From Symploca sp. SIO3C6 (GTDB taxonomy: Bacteria > Cyanobacteriota > Cyanobacteriia > Cyanobacteriales > Coleofasciculaceae), in contig JAAHHJ010000005.1 in NCBI GenBank assembly GCA_010692425.1, positions 1 through 64,000 on the forward strand: 64,000 nucleotides of DNA, given 5' to 3'. The position numbers were made by a program, and so were the translations under genes. Position 1 is the first letter of the stretch. Each line of letters starts with the position of its first letter. Under the pieces are notes generated by a model that was given only the letters and a program-made list of their open reading frames with translations, made no database searches and was not told where the DNA came from. Shown here piece after piece: positions 35,476 through 43,902 of the stretch.

Positions 35476-35641
35476 CTTCATATATATGATTGGCAATCAC
35501 TTGATTCATGACTAAGTAAGTATGTTGAGCCAAGTGAAGCAGTTAACACTGTGGGGGTTTGCCTGCCAACCCTTAGACAAAGGGTATAGCGACTCAAATG
35601 CTGACAAGCTCAAACGGACATGATATTTTTCCCTAACTGGC

Positions 35642-35763
35642 TTCACTCTCAAGCTGGCTGACTCAAAGCGCTAGCCAGATAGTTAGCAAAAGCTACCACT
35701 AAAGCGATCGCATTTTGATCAATCATTCTGGTTAGACCAAGAATTGCCACACTCCCCAACGGT
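35642..35763 (-). pseudogene. orphan 3' tail of hrcA (duplicate)
   Basis: On the minus strand it reads GSVAILGLTRMIDQNAIALV...NYLASALSQPA-stop, matching the last about 40 codons of the real hrcA 640 bp to the right ([20 protein letters not shown]...[11 protein letters not shown]). Its 5' side is cut by the MITE that begins at 35768. Confidence 0.85.
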
Positions 35764-35767
35764 GAAG

Positions 35768-35876
35768 TATAGCGCTACGCGCAAGGCTCCAGGGCAGAAG
35801 GCTCCAAGGCAGAAGGGGTGAATTTGACAAAGTTCTAGCGATTTAGCTTCTCCTAACCTTAATACGTACTGCTATA
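35768..35876. mobile_element. MITE-like dispersed repeat with TATAGC ends, copy 1 (109 bp)
   Basis: Starts TATAGCGCTACGCGCAAGG and ends TACGTACTGCTATA, giving imperfect inverted ends (TATAGCNNTACG). A second copy of exactly the same length, with only a few differences, is at 59860-59968. Confidence 0.85.
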
Positions 35877-35886
35877 CCAGCTGCGA

Positions 35887-36000
35887 ATTAATGTTAACGA
35901 CGCCCTTTTGCGATTTTTTGAAATGCTTTCACAAAAAAACTGCAATTATGATCATTAGTCGGTAATTACAACCCACATTCGGCACCTCAATGATGATTAG
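35887..36000 (-). pseudogene. remnant of an hlyD 3' end
   Basis: The minus strand reads a fragment (FVKAFQKIAKGRR) resembling the C terminus of the nearby HlyD protein (LLEPFKKLQKGGINI). The DNA also aligns with 30193 onwards at roughly two bases in three. Frames are broken. It is taken as the decayed end of a second hlyD copy. Confidence 0.55.
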
Positions 36001-36113
36001 ATTATTAAATGTATGATTCTACAGTCAGTAAATAGCCTGACCATCAGATCTACGTGTATTTACGGAATCTCCAAGGAAATTTCAAAAAAAGCTGATTTCA
36101 TCTTCATCTAAAC
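36001..36113. repeat. direct repeat, copy B
   Basis: Second copy of the 35364-35475 sequence. A further partial echo of its end (TTTACGGAAACTTCAAAAAA and following) continues to about 36180. No gene remains between this copy and hrcA (36114-36405). Confidence 0.85.
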
Positions 36114-36405
36114 TTCATATTAAATTTACGGAAACTTCAAAAAAAACTGATTTCATCTTCATGAATCTTCATATTAAATTGAACAACAATTAGTTTGCTT
36201 TCCCAGCAATTTAACCTACACTCCCCGACAACTGAGCATGTGATAAATTGTTGGTTTGATTGGTATAGCAATTCAACTGCTCAAAAGCTCAAGCATCTGT
36301 GGGGGCTTGATTCTCGATCTTGCTTGGCTCTGAAGTGATGACTCCCGCGTTATTGTTGAATTAGGGAGTTAATGTCATCCCCTATTGCTTTACCTGGTTT
36401 CACTC

Positions 36406-37482
36406 TCAAGCTGGCTGACTCAAAGCTTCAGTCAGATAGTTAGCAGAAGCTGCCACTAAAGCGATCGCGTTTTCGTAGATCATTCTGGTTGGGCCAAGAA
36501 TTGCCACACTCCCCACTGGTTCTAGATCCTGCTGGTAGTTAGCACTAACTAGAGTACAGATACGCATTGGTTCCAAGGGATTTTCCGAACCAATCCTGAC
36601 TGATACTCGAGGTTGAAATTCCTGTAAATCTGGCAGATCAAAGATTACTGAGGATAGTTGTTCCTGTTCTTCCTCCAGTAGATGCATAAGCATCTGTACT
36701 TGTTGCAACTGGGAAAATTCGGGCTGACGCAACACCTCTGAGACACCACGAATCATGATTGGTGTAGATGCCGGTGCTTTCAGGCGTTGGTTTAATTCTG
36801 AGAGCAAAGATGATAAAAAATCGGCGTACTGAGCAAATTCTCGATCCAGTTCACTCCAATCTAGGATGGCGATTTCATGTAGCGATCGCCCCCGCAGCTT
36901 ACTATTCAAGAAATTTGATAATATTTGCAATTCACGTTCAACAATTGACTCCTCTACTGCTTCATCATCTGCTGAGTTGGGCAGTTTCATCAACACCGAC
37001 TTCGTTTCATAGGAATTGGTTAACACTACTAACATCACTCGCTTAGGCTCAATCTGCACTAACTGTAGATGCCGCAACCGCGTAGTTTGAGTCTTAGGAA
37101 TGGTAATCAGAGCAATGTAGCCACTGATTGTTGCCAGCATTTGCGCTGCATCTCTCAAAATTGCTTCCAAGCTTGATTCTTCCCAGTTTAAATTATCTGA
37201 GAGTAAATTCTCAATTTGACGTTCCAAGGTTTCGGAAGGGTTGATCAGCTGATCCACGTAAATGCGGTAGCCAGAGTCAGAGGGAATCCTCCCCGCAGAA
37301 GTGTGGGGTTGATATAATAGTCCTCCTTTTTCTAAGGCTCCCATACAGGCGCGAATGGTGGCAGGACTGACACTAAGATCATACTCAGAAGCTAAAGCTT
37401 TTGAACCCACTGGTTCTGCCGTCGCAATGTAATGACGAATAGTTGCCCAGAGGATACGTTGTTGCCGATTGGTCAGACTCAT
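36406..37482 (-). CDS. hrcA: heat-inducible transcription repressor HrcA
   Basis: 358 residues. The N-terminal winged helix is [20 protein letters not shown] followed by the DNA-recognition part [18 protein letters not shown] and [18 protein letters not shown]-like dimerisation region and the C-terminal [20 protein letters not shown] block are present, as in typical HrcA proteins (usual length about 340-360). HrcA represses groESL/dnaK-type heat-shock genes by binding CIRCE elements. I see no good CIRCE element in the window, so its targets lie elsewhere. Its 3' end has been duplicated as a pseudogene at 35642. Confidence 0.96.
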   Translation of the reverse strand: MSLTNRQQRILWATIRHYIATAEPVGSKALASEYDLSVSPATIRACMGALEKGGLLYQPHTSAGRIPSDSGYRIYVDQLINPSETLERQIENLLSDNLNWEESSLEAILRDAAQMLATISGYIALITIPKTQTTRLRHLQLVQIEPKRVMLVVLTNSYETKSVLMKLPNSADDEAVEESIVERELQILSNFLNSKLRGRSLHEIAILDWSELDREFAQYADFLSSLLSELNQRLKAPASTPIMIRGVSEVLRQPEFSQLQQVQMLMHLLEEEQEQLSSVIFDLPDLQEFQPRVSVRIGSENPLEPMRICTLVSANYQQDLEPVGSVAILGPTRMIYENAIALVAASANYLTEALSQPA

Positions 37483-37786
37483 TTGCGGGAATATTAGCTG
37501 AACTTAGTCAGGTTCTTTAAGTGTGCAAATGATTGTAAAGATTATTACACAATAATAAAGTAACACTATATCTAAGAACTTTACCTAAGCACCAAGTCGA
37601 TTAACTCCCTGAAATCTTTACATTTGGATAGATTTTAGTCAGTATTTAACGATACGCTCAAGCCAAGTACCTCAACATTCAATTTAATTAAATGTTTTAA
37701 GAATTTTGAAGATAATCAATCCAATTCTGTTAACAGTTGTTAAGAGTTCCCTGATCGACCTAGTTGACTTGATATTGTGAAACTAC
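37483..37786. other. intergenic region, hrcA promoter side
   Basis: About 300 bp between hrcA and the rhodanese gene, both reading leftward. No inverted repeat of the CIRCE type and no small gene is seen. Confidence 0.4.
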
Positions 37787-38146
37787 TTAGTAACGGGGAA
37801 TATTTTCATCGATAAGCAGCGAGTAAGCATCAATACCACCAGCAATATTTTTGACATTAGTGAACCCTTGGCTAGCCAACCACTGGCACATTTGAGCTGA
37901 ACGGACCCCGTGATGACAAATGACTAGGGTTTCAGTATCTTGATCAAAGCGAGTGGCGATTTTGCTAGACCATTGAGCAAATTCACTTAAGGGTAAAATA
38001 TCGAAACCCTCAAGATGAGCTATCTCTACTTCTTGAACTTCTCGTACATCGATTAGTTGGAGAGTATCAGGGGAATGAGCGATCTTTTGAGCCAATTCCT
38101 CAACACTGATTTCGGGGATAGATTGATAGGGAGATTGATTTGTCAT
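37787..38146 (-). CDS. rhodanese-like sulfurtransferase
   Basis: Single-domain rhodanese of about 119 residues. It has ISVEELAQKI at the start, LIDVREVQEVEIAHLEGF in the middle, and the active-site loop with the catalytic cysteine in ICHHGVRSAQM (C77 from the chosen start). It ends in NIAGGIDAYSLLIDENIPRY, the usual rhodanese C terminus. It is expected to carry sulfur as a persulfide; partner unknown. The frame has an ATG 15 codons upstream (38191), but homologous proteins usually start near the chosen Met, which has GGA nine bases before it; the N terminus is therefore uncertain. Confidence 0.88.
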   Translation of the reverse strand: MTNQSPYQSIPEISVEELAQKIAHSPDTLQLIDVREVQEVEIAHLEGFDILPLSEFAQWSSKIATRFDQDTETLVICHHGVRSAQMCQWLASQGFTNVKNIAGGIDAYSLLIDENIPRY

Positions 38147-38305
38147 CAAAGCTTTTCCAAAAATCTCTAAGATTTCTAAAGTACTGTTCATGGCACGATG
38201 AAGCAGTACCTTTAAGTCATATTAGTATTTGGTAAGGAGAAACGACTAAAATAGGCTGAAAATAGGGATAATAACCCACTCTAACGCCTTCAGACACTTT
38301 CATCA

Positions 38306-40069
38306 ATGAAGCTACGCTCGTTCTTTTCTGTCCTAGCAGTTGCTGCCATTGGGCTGCTGCTGACTGCTGTAGGGGGCTTTTTCTGGTTGACTTCCCAAAG
38401 CCCCCTGAATTTACTGCACGGAGGTGTAAATACTAACCCCACTGCCGCAATGTTTGTGCCGAAACAGGCACCGATAATGTTTTCAATGCAGGTTAATCCA
38501 GAACGATTGGAAGCATTTCGGCAACTAGCAGCACCTCCAGTTTATCGTCGGCAAGCACGTGCTGAACTACAGCAGTTTGAACAGAGTCTGCTGGCAATTA
38601 TTGATACTGATCTAGACTACCGTCGCGATATTCAACCCTGGCTGGGAGATGAAATTACTCTAGCTGTTACCTCTCTCGATTTTGACCGCAATCGAGAGAA
38701 CAAGGCACAGCCTGGATACTTGCTGGCACTAACCGCTAAAGACCCAAAAAGAGCTAGGGAGTTCCTACAACTTTTTTACTCCAAGCAGGCGCTCTCTGAA
38801 ACCTCGGATTTAGTCTTGGAAAAGTATAAAGGCGTTAACCTGCTTTACCAGCGCCCACTAGCCCAAATCGCAGTATCTGGTGGTGATGTTAATCAAAGCC
38901 AAATCTCTACAACTCTTACTAGTGCCATCGTAGGCGATCGCTTTGTGCTATTTGCCAATCACCCCAAGGTTTTGCGAAGTGCCATTAACACAGTTCAAGC
39001 TGCAAACCTAAGCTTAGAAAATGACCCTGTCTACCAGCAAACTCTGCAAAGTTTGAGTGAACCTCGGATTGGTTTAAGTTTTGTAAATCTTCCAGCTTTG
39101 ACAGCCTGGATTGCTAATCAACCAGTACCTGTGCAGGATACCTTGCAAGGTTCTAAGACTCTATTGTTCGACTTTTCACTGGATCGTCAAGGTTTAATAG
39201 CACAAACAGCTTTAGTAGGAGCAGAACCTGATGAGCAAAGCCAACAGCCCACTCTGTCTCAACCAGTAGCTGCCCTACAGTATATTCCAGCCAAGAGTGC
39301 TTTGGCGATCGCAGGTACTGACTTAAATCAACTCTGGAATCATCTTCAGGCAGGTGTTGCCAGTGATGAAACTCTCAAGCCTCTACTGGAGAAATCCCTC
39401 GCCAGTTTGCAATCACGCTGGGGAATTCAACTGCCAGAAGATGTATTTAGTTGGGTAAAAGCAGAATACGCACTCTCAATGTTGCCTCGCCCAGATAAAG
39501 ACAATCCCGATTGGATTTTTGTAGCACAAAAATCCGATAGCTCAACAGCCCAGGTGTCAATTGAGCATCTAGACACTGTTGCCAAGCAACAGGGAATGAG
39601 CGTAGGTTTTCTGTCACTGGGAGAACAAAGGCTTACAGCCTGGACAAAGCTGACTACATCTACTGAGTTTGCCGCTAGTCGCCAAGCCAAAGGGCAGTTA
39701 ACTCAAACCCTACTTAAGTTAGAAGCGCAGGTTCAGGGAGTCCACGCTACTATGGGAGATTATGAGATTTTCACAAGTTCCATTGCTGCCATGGATGAGG
39801 CGCTTAAGGGAAGAGGGAATTCTCTGCTCAAAAGTGAACAATTCCAAAGTGCGATTGCCTCTTTACCTGAAGACAATGATGGCTATTTTTATCTTGACTG
39901 GAAGCGAAGTGAAGCTTTGATTAAGCGTCAACTGCCAATTGTGAGAGTAGCCCAACTAGTAGGAAAACCTTTATTTGAGCATTTGCAATCTCTTAGCCTT
40001 AGCAGCTATGGTATTGATCAAGGTGTCCGACGAAGCAAGCTGTTTCTAAGGCTAGATACTACTGAATAA
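38306..40069 (+). CDS. DUF3352 domain protein, membrane-anchored
   Basis: 587 residues, a family common in cyanobacteria and of unknown function. An N-terminal membrane anchor (VLAVAAIGLLLTAVGGFFWL, about 9-28) puts the rest outside the cytoplasmic membrane. The body matches the DUF3352 pattern: TAAMFVPKQAPIMFSMQVNP near the start, the LGDEITLAVTSLDF block (about 115-130), then a series of alternating alpha/beta segments to the end. No catalytic motif is visible. It reads divergently from the rhodanese gene and is followed 75 bp later by the trpF-like gene. Confidence 0.85.
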   Translation: MKLRSFFSVLAVAAIGLLLTAVGGFFWLTSQSPLNLLHGGVNTNPTAAMFVPKQAPIMFSMQVNPERLEAFRQLAAPPVYRRQARAELQQFEQSLLAIIDTDLDYRRDIQPWLGDEITLAVTSLDFDRNRENKAQPGYLLALTAKDPKRAREFLQLFYSKQALSETSDLVLEKYKGVNLLYQRPLAQIAVSGGDVNQSQISTTLTSAIVGDRFVLFANHPKVLRSAINTVQAANLSLENDPVYQQTLQSLSEPRIGLSFVNLPALTAWIANQPVPVQDTLQGSKTLLFDFSLDRQGLIAQTALVGAEPDEQSQQPTLSQPVAALQYIPAKSALAIAGTDLNQLWNHLQAGVASDETLKPLLEKSLASLQSRWGIQLPEDVFSWVKAEYALSMLPRPDKDNPDWIFVAQKSDSSTAQVSIEHLDTVAKQQGMSVGFLSLGEQRLTAWTKLTTSTEFAASRQAKGQLTQTLLKLEAQVQGVHATMGDYEIFTSSIAAMDEALKGRGNSLLKSEQFQSAIASLPEDNDGYFYLDWKRSEALIKRQLPIVRVAQLVGKPLFEHLQSLSLSSYGIDQGVRRSKLFLRLDTTE

Positions 40070-40144
40070 GTGTAGAAACTATACTTGGTCTGTGGATCAC
40101 TAAATGTTATATATCTTGTGTAATAGAATTCCAGCTAGCATTCT

Positions 40145-40816
40145 ATGGAACCCACAGATAGACCCAGAGTTAAAATATGCTGTATTAGCAGTGTTGAAGA
40201 AGCTAAGCTGGCTATTCGTTACGGTGCTTCAGCATTGGGCTTAGTGTCTGAGATGCCGAATTACTCAGGAGTCGTCTCCGAAGCTTTAATCGCCCAAGTA
40301 GCAGGAATAGTGCCGCCTTCAGTATCTTCGTTTCTGCTTACTAATAAGCACAATGCTTTAGAGATTATGGCGCAGCAACGGCGCTTGGGCGTTAATACTA
40401 TTCAGATTTGCGATCAACTTCAATTTAGTACTTACGAAGATTTGCGTCAGAAATTGCCAGGAATTGACCTAGTGCAAGTGATTCAGGTTACAGGGGTAGA
40501 AGCAATAGAAGAGGCTGTTGCTGTTGCTCCTCACGTCTCAGGGCTTTTAATTGATGCAGGTAATCGAGATTTAAGTGTCACAGAAGTTGTAGCGACAAAA
40601 CCGGTTCATAATTGGGAGATTAGCAGACGTATACGCGAGTTAGTCGAGGTGCCGGTGTTTTTGGAAGGAAGACTTAATCCTGATAACGTAGCTACAGCAA
40701 TTCAACAGGTAAAACCTTTTGCTGTCAACGTTGGCGAGGGTATTCGCACCGATGGCAAATTGGATGAGAATAAGCTATCTAAATTCGTTAGTCAGGTTTG
40801 GGCAGCTTTTAGTTAA
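40145..40816 (+). CDS. phosphoribosylanthranilate isomerase-like protein (divergent TrpF)
   Basis: 223 residues, a TIM-barrel of TrpF size. The N-terminal catalytic-cysteine motif reads KICCIS instead of the usual KICGI, so the Cys is kept but the Gly is replaced. The GRYGASALGLV-like strand, the LLIDAG segment (candidate general acid Asp), and FLEGRLNPDNV (the GGLxPENV site) follow. The terminal phosphate-binding VDVSSGVE block is changed to VNVGEGIRTDGKLD. TrpF performs the third step of tryptophan synthesis. With these changes the protein may be a paralogue with another sugar-phosphate substrate; a canonical trpF may exist elsewhere. Confidence 0.8.
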   Translation: MEPTDRPRVKICCISSVEEAKLAIRYGASALGLVSEMPNYSGVVSEALIAQVAGIVPPSVSSFLLTNKHNALEIMAQQRRLGVNTIQICDQLQFSTYEDLRQKLPGIDLVQVIQVTGVEAIEEAVAVAPHVSGLLIDAGNRDLSVTEVVATKPVHNWEISRRIRELVEVPVFLEGRLNPDNVATAIQQVKPFAVNVGEGIRTDGKLDENKLSKFVSQVWAAFS

Positions 40817-41221
40817 AGCCACAGGATACTCGCGTCTCAATGAGAATTGCTATGTATAGCGAGGCTAAATAAAATTTGAAGCTTGGGCGGGGGCAACTAG
40901 TCAGAAGTCTCCGAGTCAGAAGGGAGCAGCCTTAGAGTTTATTTTAAGTATTAGAGAATACAATAATTCTTTTTAAAGGCTGATCCTACTCCCTAAGGGT
41001 TTAAGTATAGGTAATATTACTTAATAGCAGCTACCCAAAATAAAGAAATTGGTGTTACTTCTATCATATCCTGGAAAATTTGAATTTAAGAAATCTCTCA
41101 TCATGTTCTTAAGCTAATTCACAAATTTTTCATAACCACTTCATCGGAAACAGTAAAGCTAGTAATTAATACAAATAAATACCGAAAGTCGCCAAGAACT
41201 TAAAACTAAGGACTTAAAATA
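40817..41221. other. intergenic region before the glycan island
   Basis: About 400 bp. GGGAGCAGCCTT and AAGGCTGATCCTACTCCC at about 40923 and 40977 form a weak, gapped inverted repeat. No gene, terminator or clear promoter is seen. Confidence 0.35.
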
Positions 41222-42475
41222 ATGAGGCTGATAGTTTACTCACATGACGCCTTTGGTCTTGGTAATATCCGCAGAATGCTTGCCATTTGCAAGTATCTGT
41301 TAAATACCTCTACCGAACTTTCTATCCTGCTAATATCCGGTTCTCCTGTTCTACATAGCTTTCGGATGCCCCAGGGATTAGATTATATCAAATTGCCCTG
41401 TTTGGGACGGGATGAATCTGGAAAAATATCTGCTAAATTTCTGAGAAAAAAACCTCAAGAAGTAACGAGACTACGCTCTGAAATTATTAAAACGGCAATT
41501 ATTAATTTTGAACCCGATCTAATTCTTGTTGATAAAAAGCCCTATGGTTTACAGGGAGAGTTGAAATCTACTCTTATTTATTTAGAACAATATTCTCCTC
41601 AAACTAAATTGGTGCTACTTTTGAGAGATATTATTGATGCCCCATCAATAACAATTGAACAATGGCGTCAAAACAATTATTATCAAGCTCTTCAATATTA
41701 TTACGACCAAATTTTAGTAGTCGGAATGCCAGAAATATTTGACATCACTAAAGAGTATAATTTTCCTGAGAACATTACTAGTAAAACTAGGTTTTGTGGT
41801 TATATAGATAGAGACTATGGATATAAAAAACCTCAAGTAATTCGTCAAGAATTAAATCTAAAAGCGGATGAAAAATTAGTATTAGTCACTCCTGGAGGCG
41901 GAGGAGATGGCTATCATTTAGTCAAGACATATCTACAAGGATTAGAACAACTACCCCCTCAATCTAAAATCAGAAGTTTAGTTATTTATGGCCCCGAAAT
42001 GCCAAAAGATTTGAGTCAAAATATTTGGCAATTAGTTCAGCAGTTCTTACACGTACACCTATTAGAATTTACAGATGATCTTGCTAGTTATATCAATGCT
42101 GCTGACACGGTGATTTGTATGGGAGGATACAACACAATTTGTGAAGTTCTTTCTCTGAAGAAAAAAGCAATTGTTATACCTCGTATGAAGCCCGTACAAG
42201 AACAATGGATTCGAGCGCAAAGAATGGGAAAGATGGGGCTATTTATGACAATTAATCCGAATCAGCTTACCCCTAAATCTATCTTGGAGGCAGTGTTAGG
42301 AAGTATCAATCATGATCATAGTTTTTCTCATGTTGATCGCCTTGATTTAAAAGCACTTCCTCGCATTAGTTACTACCTTTATAATTTAGTTTATGGTAGT
42401 TATTATTGTTTTTTTAACAACAAGGAAAAACTGTATGATATTATCGATGTCTATTCTTTAAGAGCTGTGAGTTAA
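41222..42475 (+). CDS. GT-B glycosyltransferase, MurG/GT28-like C-terminal domain (first of a pair)
   Basis: 417 residues. The N-terminal half begins MRLIVYSHDAFGLGNIRRM, a glycine-rich nucleotide-sugar transferase opening. The C-terminal half contains LVTPGGGGDGYHLV and the donor-site region TVICMGGYNTICEVLSLKKKA followed by VIPRMKPVQEQWIRA, as in GT28/MurG enzymes. It is paired with a similar gene 63 bp downstream (start MKRIMFYCQYLTGMGHLVRS), and together they head an island of sugar transferases, an ABC exporter and a phosphatase. Donor and acceptor are unknown. Confidence 0.85.
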   Translation: MRLIVYSHDAFGLGNIRRMLAICKYLLNTSTELSILLISGSPVLHSFRMPQGLDYIKLPCLGRDESGKISAKFLRKKPQEVTRLRSEIIKTAIINFEPDLILVDKKPYGLQGELKSTLIYLEQYSPQTKLVLLLRDIIDAPSITIEQWRQNNYYQALQYYYDQILVVGMPEIFDITKEYNFPENITSKTRFCGYIDRDYGYKKPQVIRQELNLKADEKLVLVTPGGGGDGYHLVKTYLQGLEQLPPQSKIRSLVIYGPEMPKDLSQNIWQLVQQFLHVHLLEFTDDLASYINAADTVICMGGYNTICEVLSLKKKAIVIPRMKPVQEQWIRAQRMGKMGLFMTINPNQLTPKSILEAVLGSINHDHSFSHVDRLDLKALPRISYYLYNLVYGSYYCFFNNKEKLYDIIDVYSLRAVS

Positions 42476-42538
42476 TTCATGGTTATCAATGGAAGTCCCT
42501 GTTCTTGGTAATTTCTTAAAAGCTAGGAGAATTAAGTC

Positions 42539-43729
42539 ATGAAAAGAATAATGTTTTACTGCCAATATTTAACTGGCATGGGGCATCTGGTTCGCAGTAC
42601 AGAAATTATCCGTAGTTTGGTTAAGGACTTTCAAATTTGCTTTATTAATGGTGGTCCAACTGTTCCAGGATTTACTATTCCTCCAGAAGTAGAAATTGTA
42701 ACGCTACCACCTCTTTGGATAGAAAACGGACAGCTACAAGTTGCTGATGGATTTAACAATATTGAAGAGGTTAAAAAGGCAAGATGTAAGGCGCTAATTA
42801 ATTTGTTTAATCGTCTTGTTCCAGATTGTTTGATCACTGAATTTTTCCCTTTTGGCAGACATAAGTTATTCTTTGAATTAATTCCACTTCTAGACCATAT
42901 TAAGGCAGTTGCACCTAGCACAAAAATTGTTTGTAGTGTCAGAGATATCATTGGCAGAACTGACCTTGACAAAGAAGTAGAAACCATTTGTCAACTAACC
43001 AGTCAATATTTTGATCTTATTCTTTTACATTCCGATCCTAAATTTCAAAAGCTAGAGGAAAGCTTCCCGAAAGTGCAACAGCTTAATTGCGAAGTAAAAT
43101 ATACAGGATTTGTCGCTCAATCAACATCAGATAATAAGACTTTATCCAAATCTGATTTAGTTAATCTCAGTAGGAAAGAGCCCACCATTTTGGTCAGTAT
43201 TGGTGGCGGTAGAATCGGGTATAAGTTATTAAAAACTATGATCGAAACGAGTTCACTATTTGTTGATCGCATTCCTCATCATATCCAAATATTTACTGGT
43301 CCTTTCATGCCAGAAGAACAATTTTTACAACTTCAGAAAATTGCTTTAGATAAGCGCAACCTTACCCTACAAAGATATACATCAAATCTAATGGCTTATA
43401 TGAAAAAAACTGAATTATCAATCAGCTTAACAGGATATAACACTACGATGAATATTCTCAAGACTGGTGTTCTTTCTCTAGTGGTTCCTCTTGGTCACTA
43501 TAGCAAAGATCAAGAACAGTTAGCCAGGACTAAAAAACTTGAAAAGCTCGGAATTGTTGAAGTTATTGAACCAGACAAATTAGAGCCTACCTACCTCTAT
43601 CAAAGAATAATCAACTGTTTACACCAAAAATCAGAGGTGAAATCAAATCTTAGTTTTGACCTTAAAGGAGCTGAGAAAACTGCTATCATCCTGAATAATT
43701 TACTGCATAAGAATCTTGCTGCTGCTTAA
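42539..43729 (+). CDS. GT-B glycosyltransferase, MurG/GT28-like (second of a pair)
   Basis: 396 residues. The opening MKRIMFYCQYLTGMGHLVRS has the GMGH loop of MurG-like enzymes. It continues with ICFINGGPTVPGF and, in the second half, ILVSIGGGRIGYKLL and the donor site SISLTGYNTTMNILKTG. It is a diverged paralogue of the gene just upstream, in tandem with the same spacing style. It probably adds a sugar to a lipid-linked or surface glycan with its neighbour. Confidence 0.85.
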   Translation: MKRIMFYCQYLTGMGHLVRSTEIIRSLVKDFQICFINGGPTVPGFTIPPEVEIVTLPPLWIENGQLQVADGFNNIEEVKKARCKALINLFNRLVPDCLITEFFPFGRHKLFFELIPLLDHIKAVAPSTKIVCSVRDIIGRTDLDKEVETICQLTSQYFDLILLHSDPKFQKLEESFPKVQQLNCEVKYTGFVAQSTSDNKTLSKSDLVNLSRKEPTILVSIGGGRIGYKLLKTMIETSSLFVDRIPHHIQIFTGPFMPEEQFLQLQKIALDKRNLTLQRYTSNLMAYMKKTELSISLTGYNTTMNILKTGVLSLVVPLGHYSKDQEQLARTKKLEKLGIVEVIEPDKLEPTYLYQRIINCLHQKSEVKSNLSFDLKGAEKTAIILNNLLHKNLAAA

Positions 43730-43828
43730 TTCAAGTTAGCTTTATTCCTAATATCTGTTTACTTACAAGTAGTCGTATATAAATTTTTAGCGCTGTATTA
43801 AGACATGTTTCTTATCCGGAAAATCTTA

Positions 43829-43856
43829 CTGTTCCCTGTTCCCTGTTCCCCGTTCC
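43829..43856. repeat. tandem heptamer repeat CTGTTCC x3 plus a variant
   Basis: Three CTGTTCC units and one CCGTTCC in the gap between the second glycosyltransferase and the ABC exporter gene. It belongs to the STRR class. Confidence 0.85.
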
Positions 43857-43902
43857 CTTGTTCTTAAAGTTAACTTTAATGATGTCCGATTAATTAATCG
43901 AA

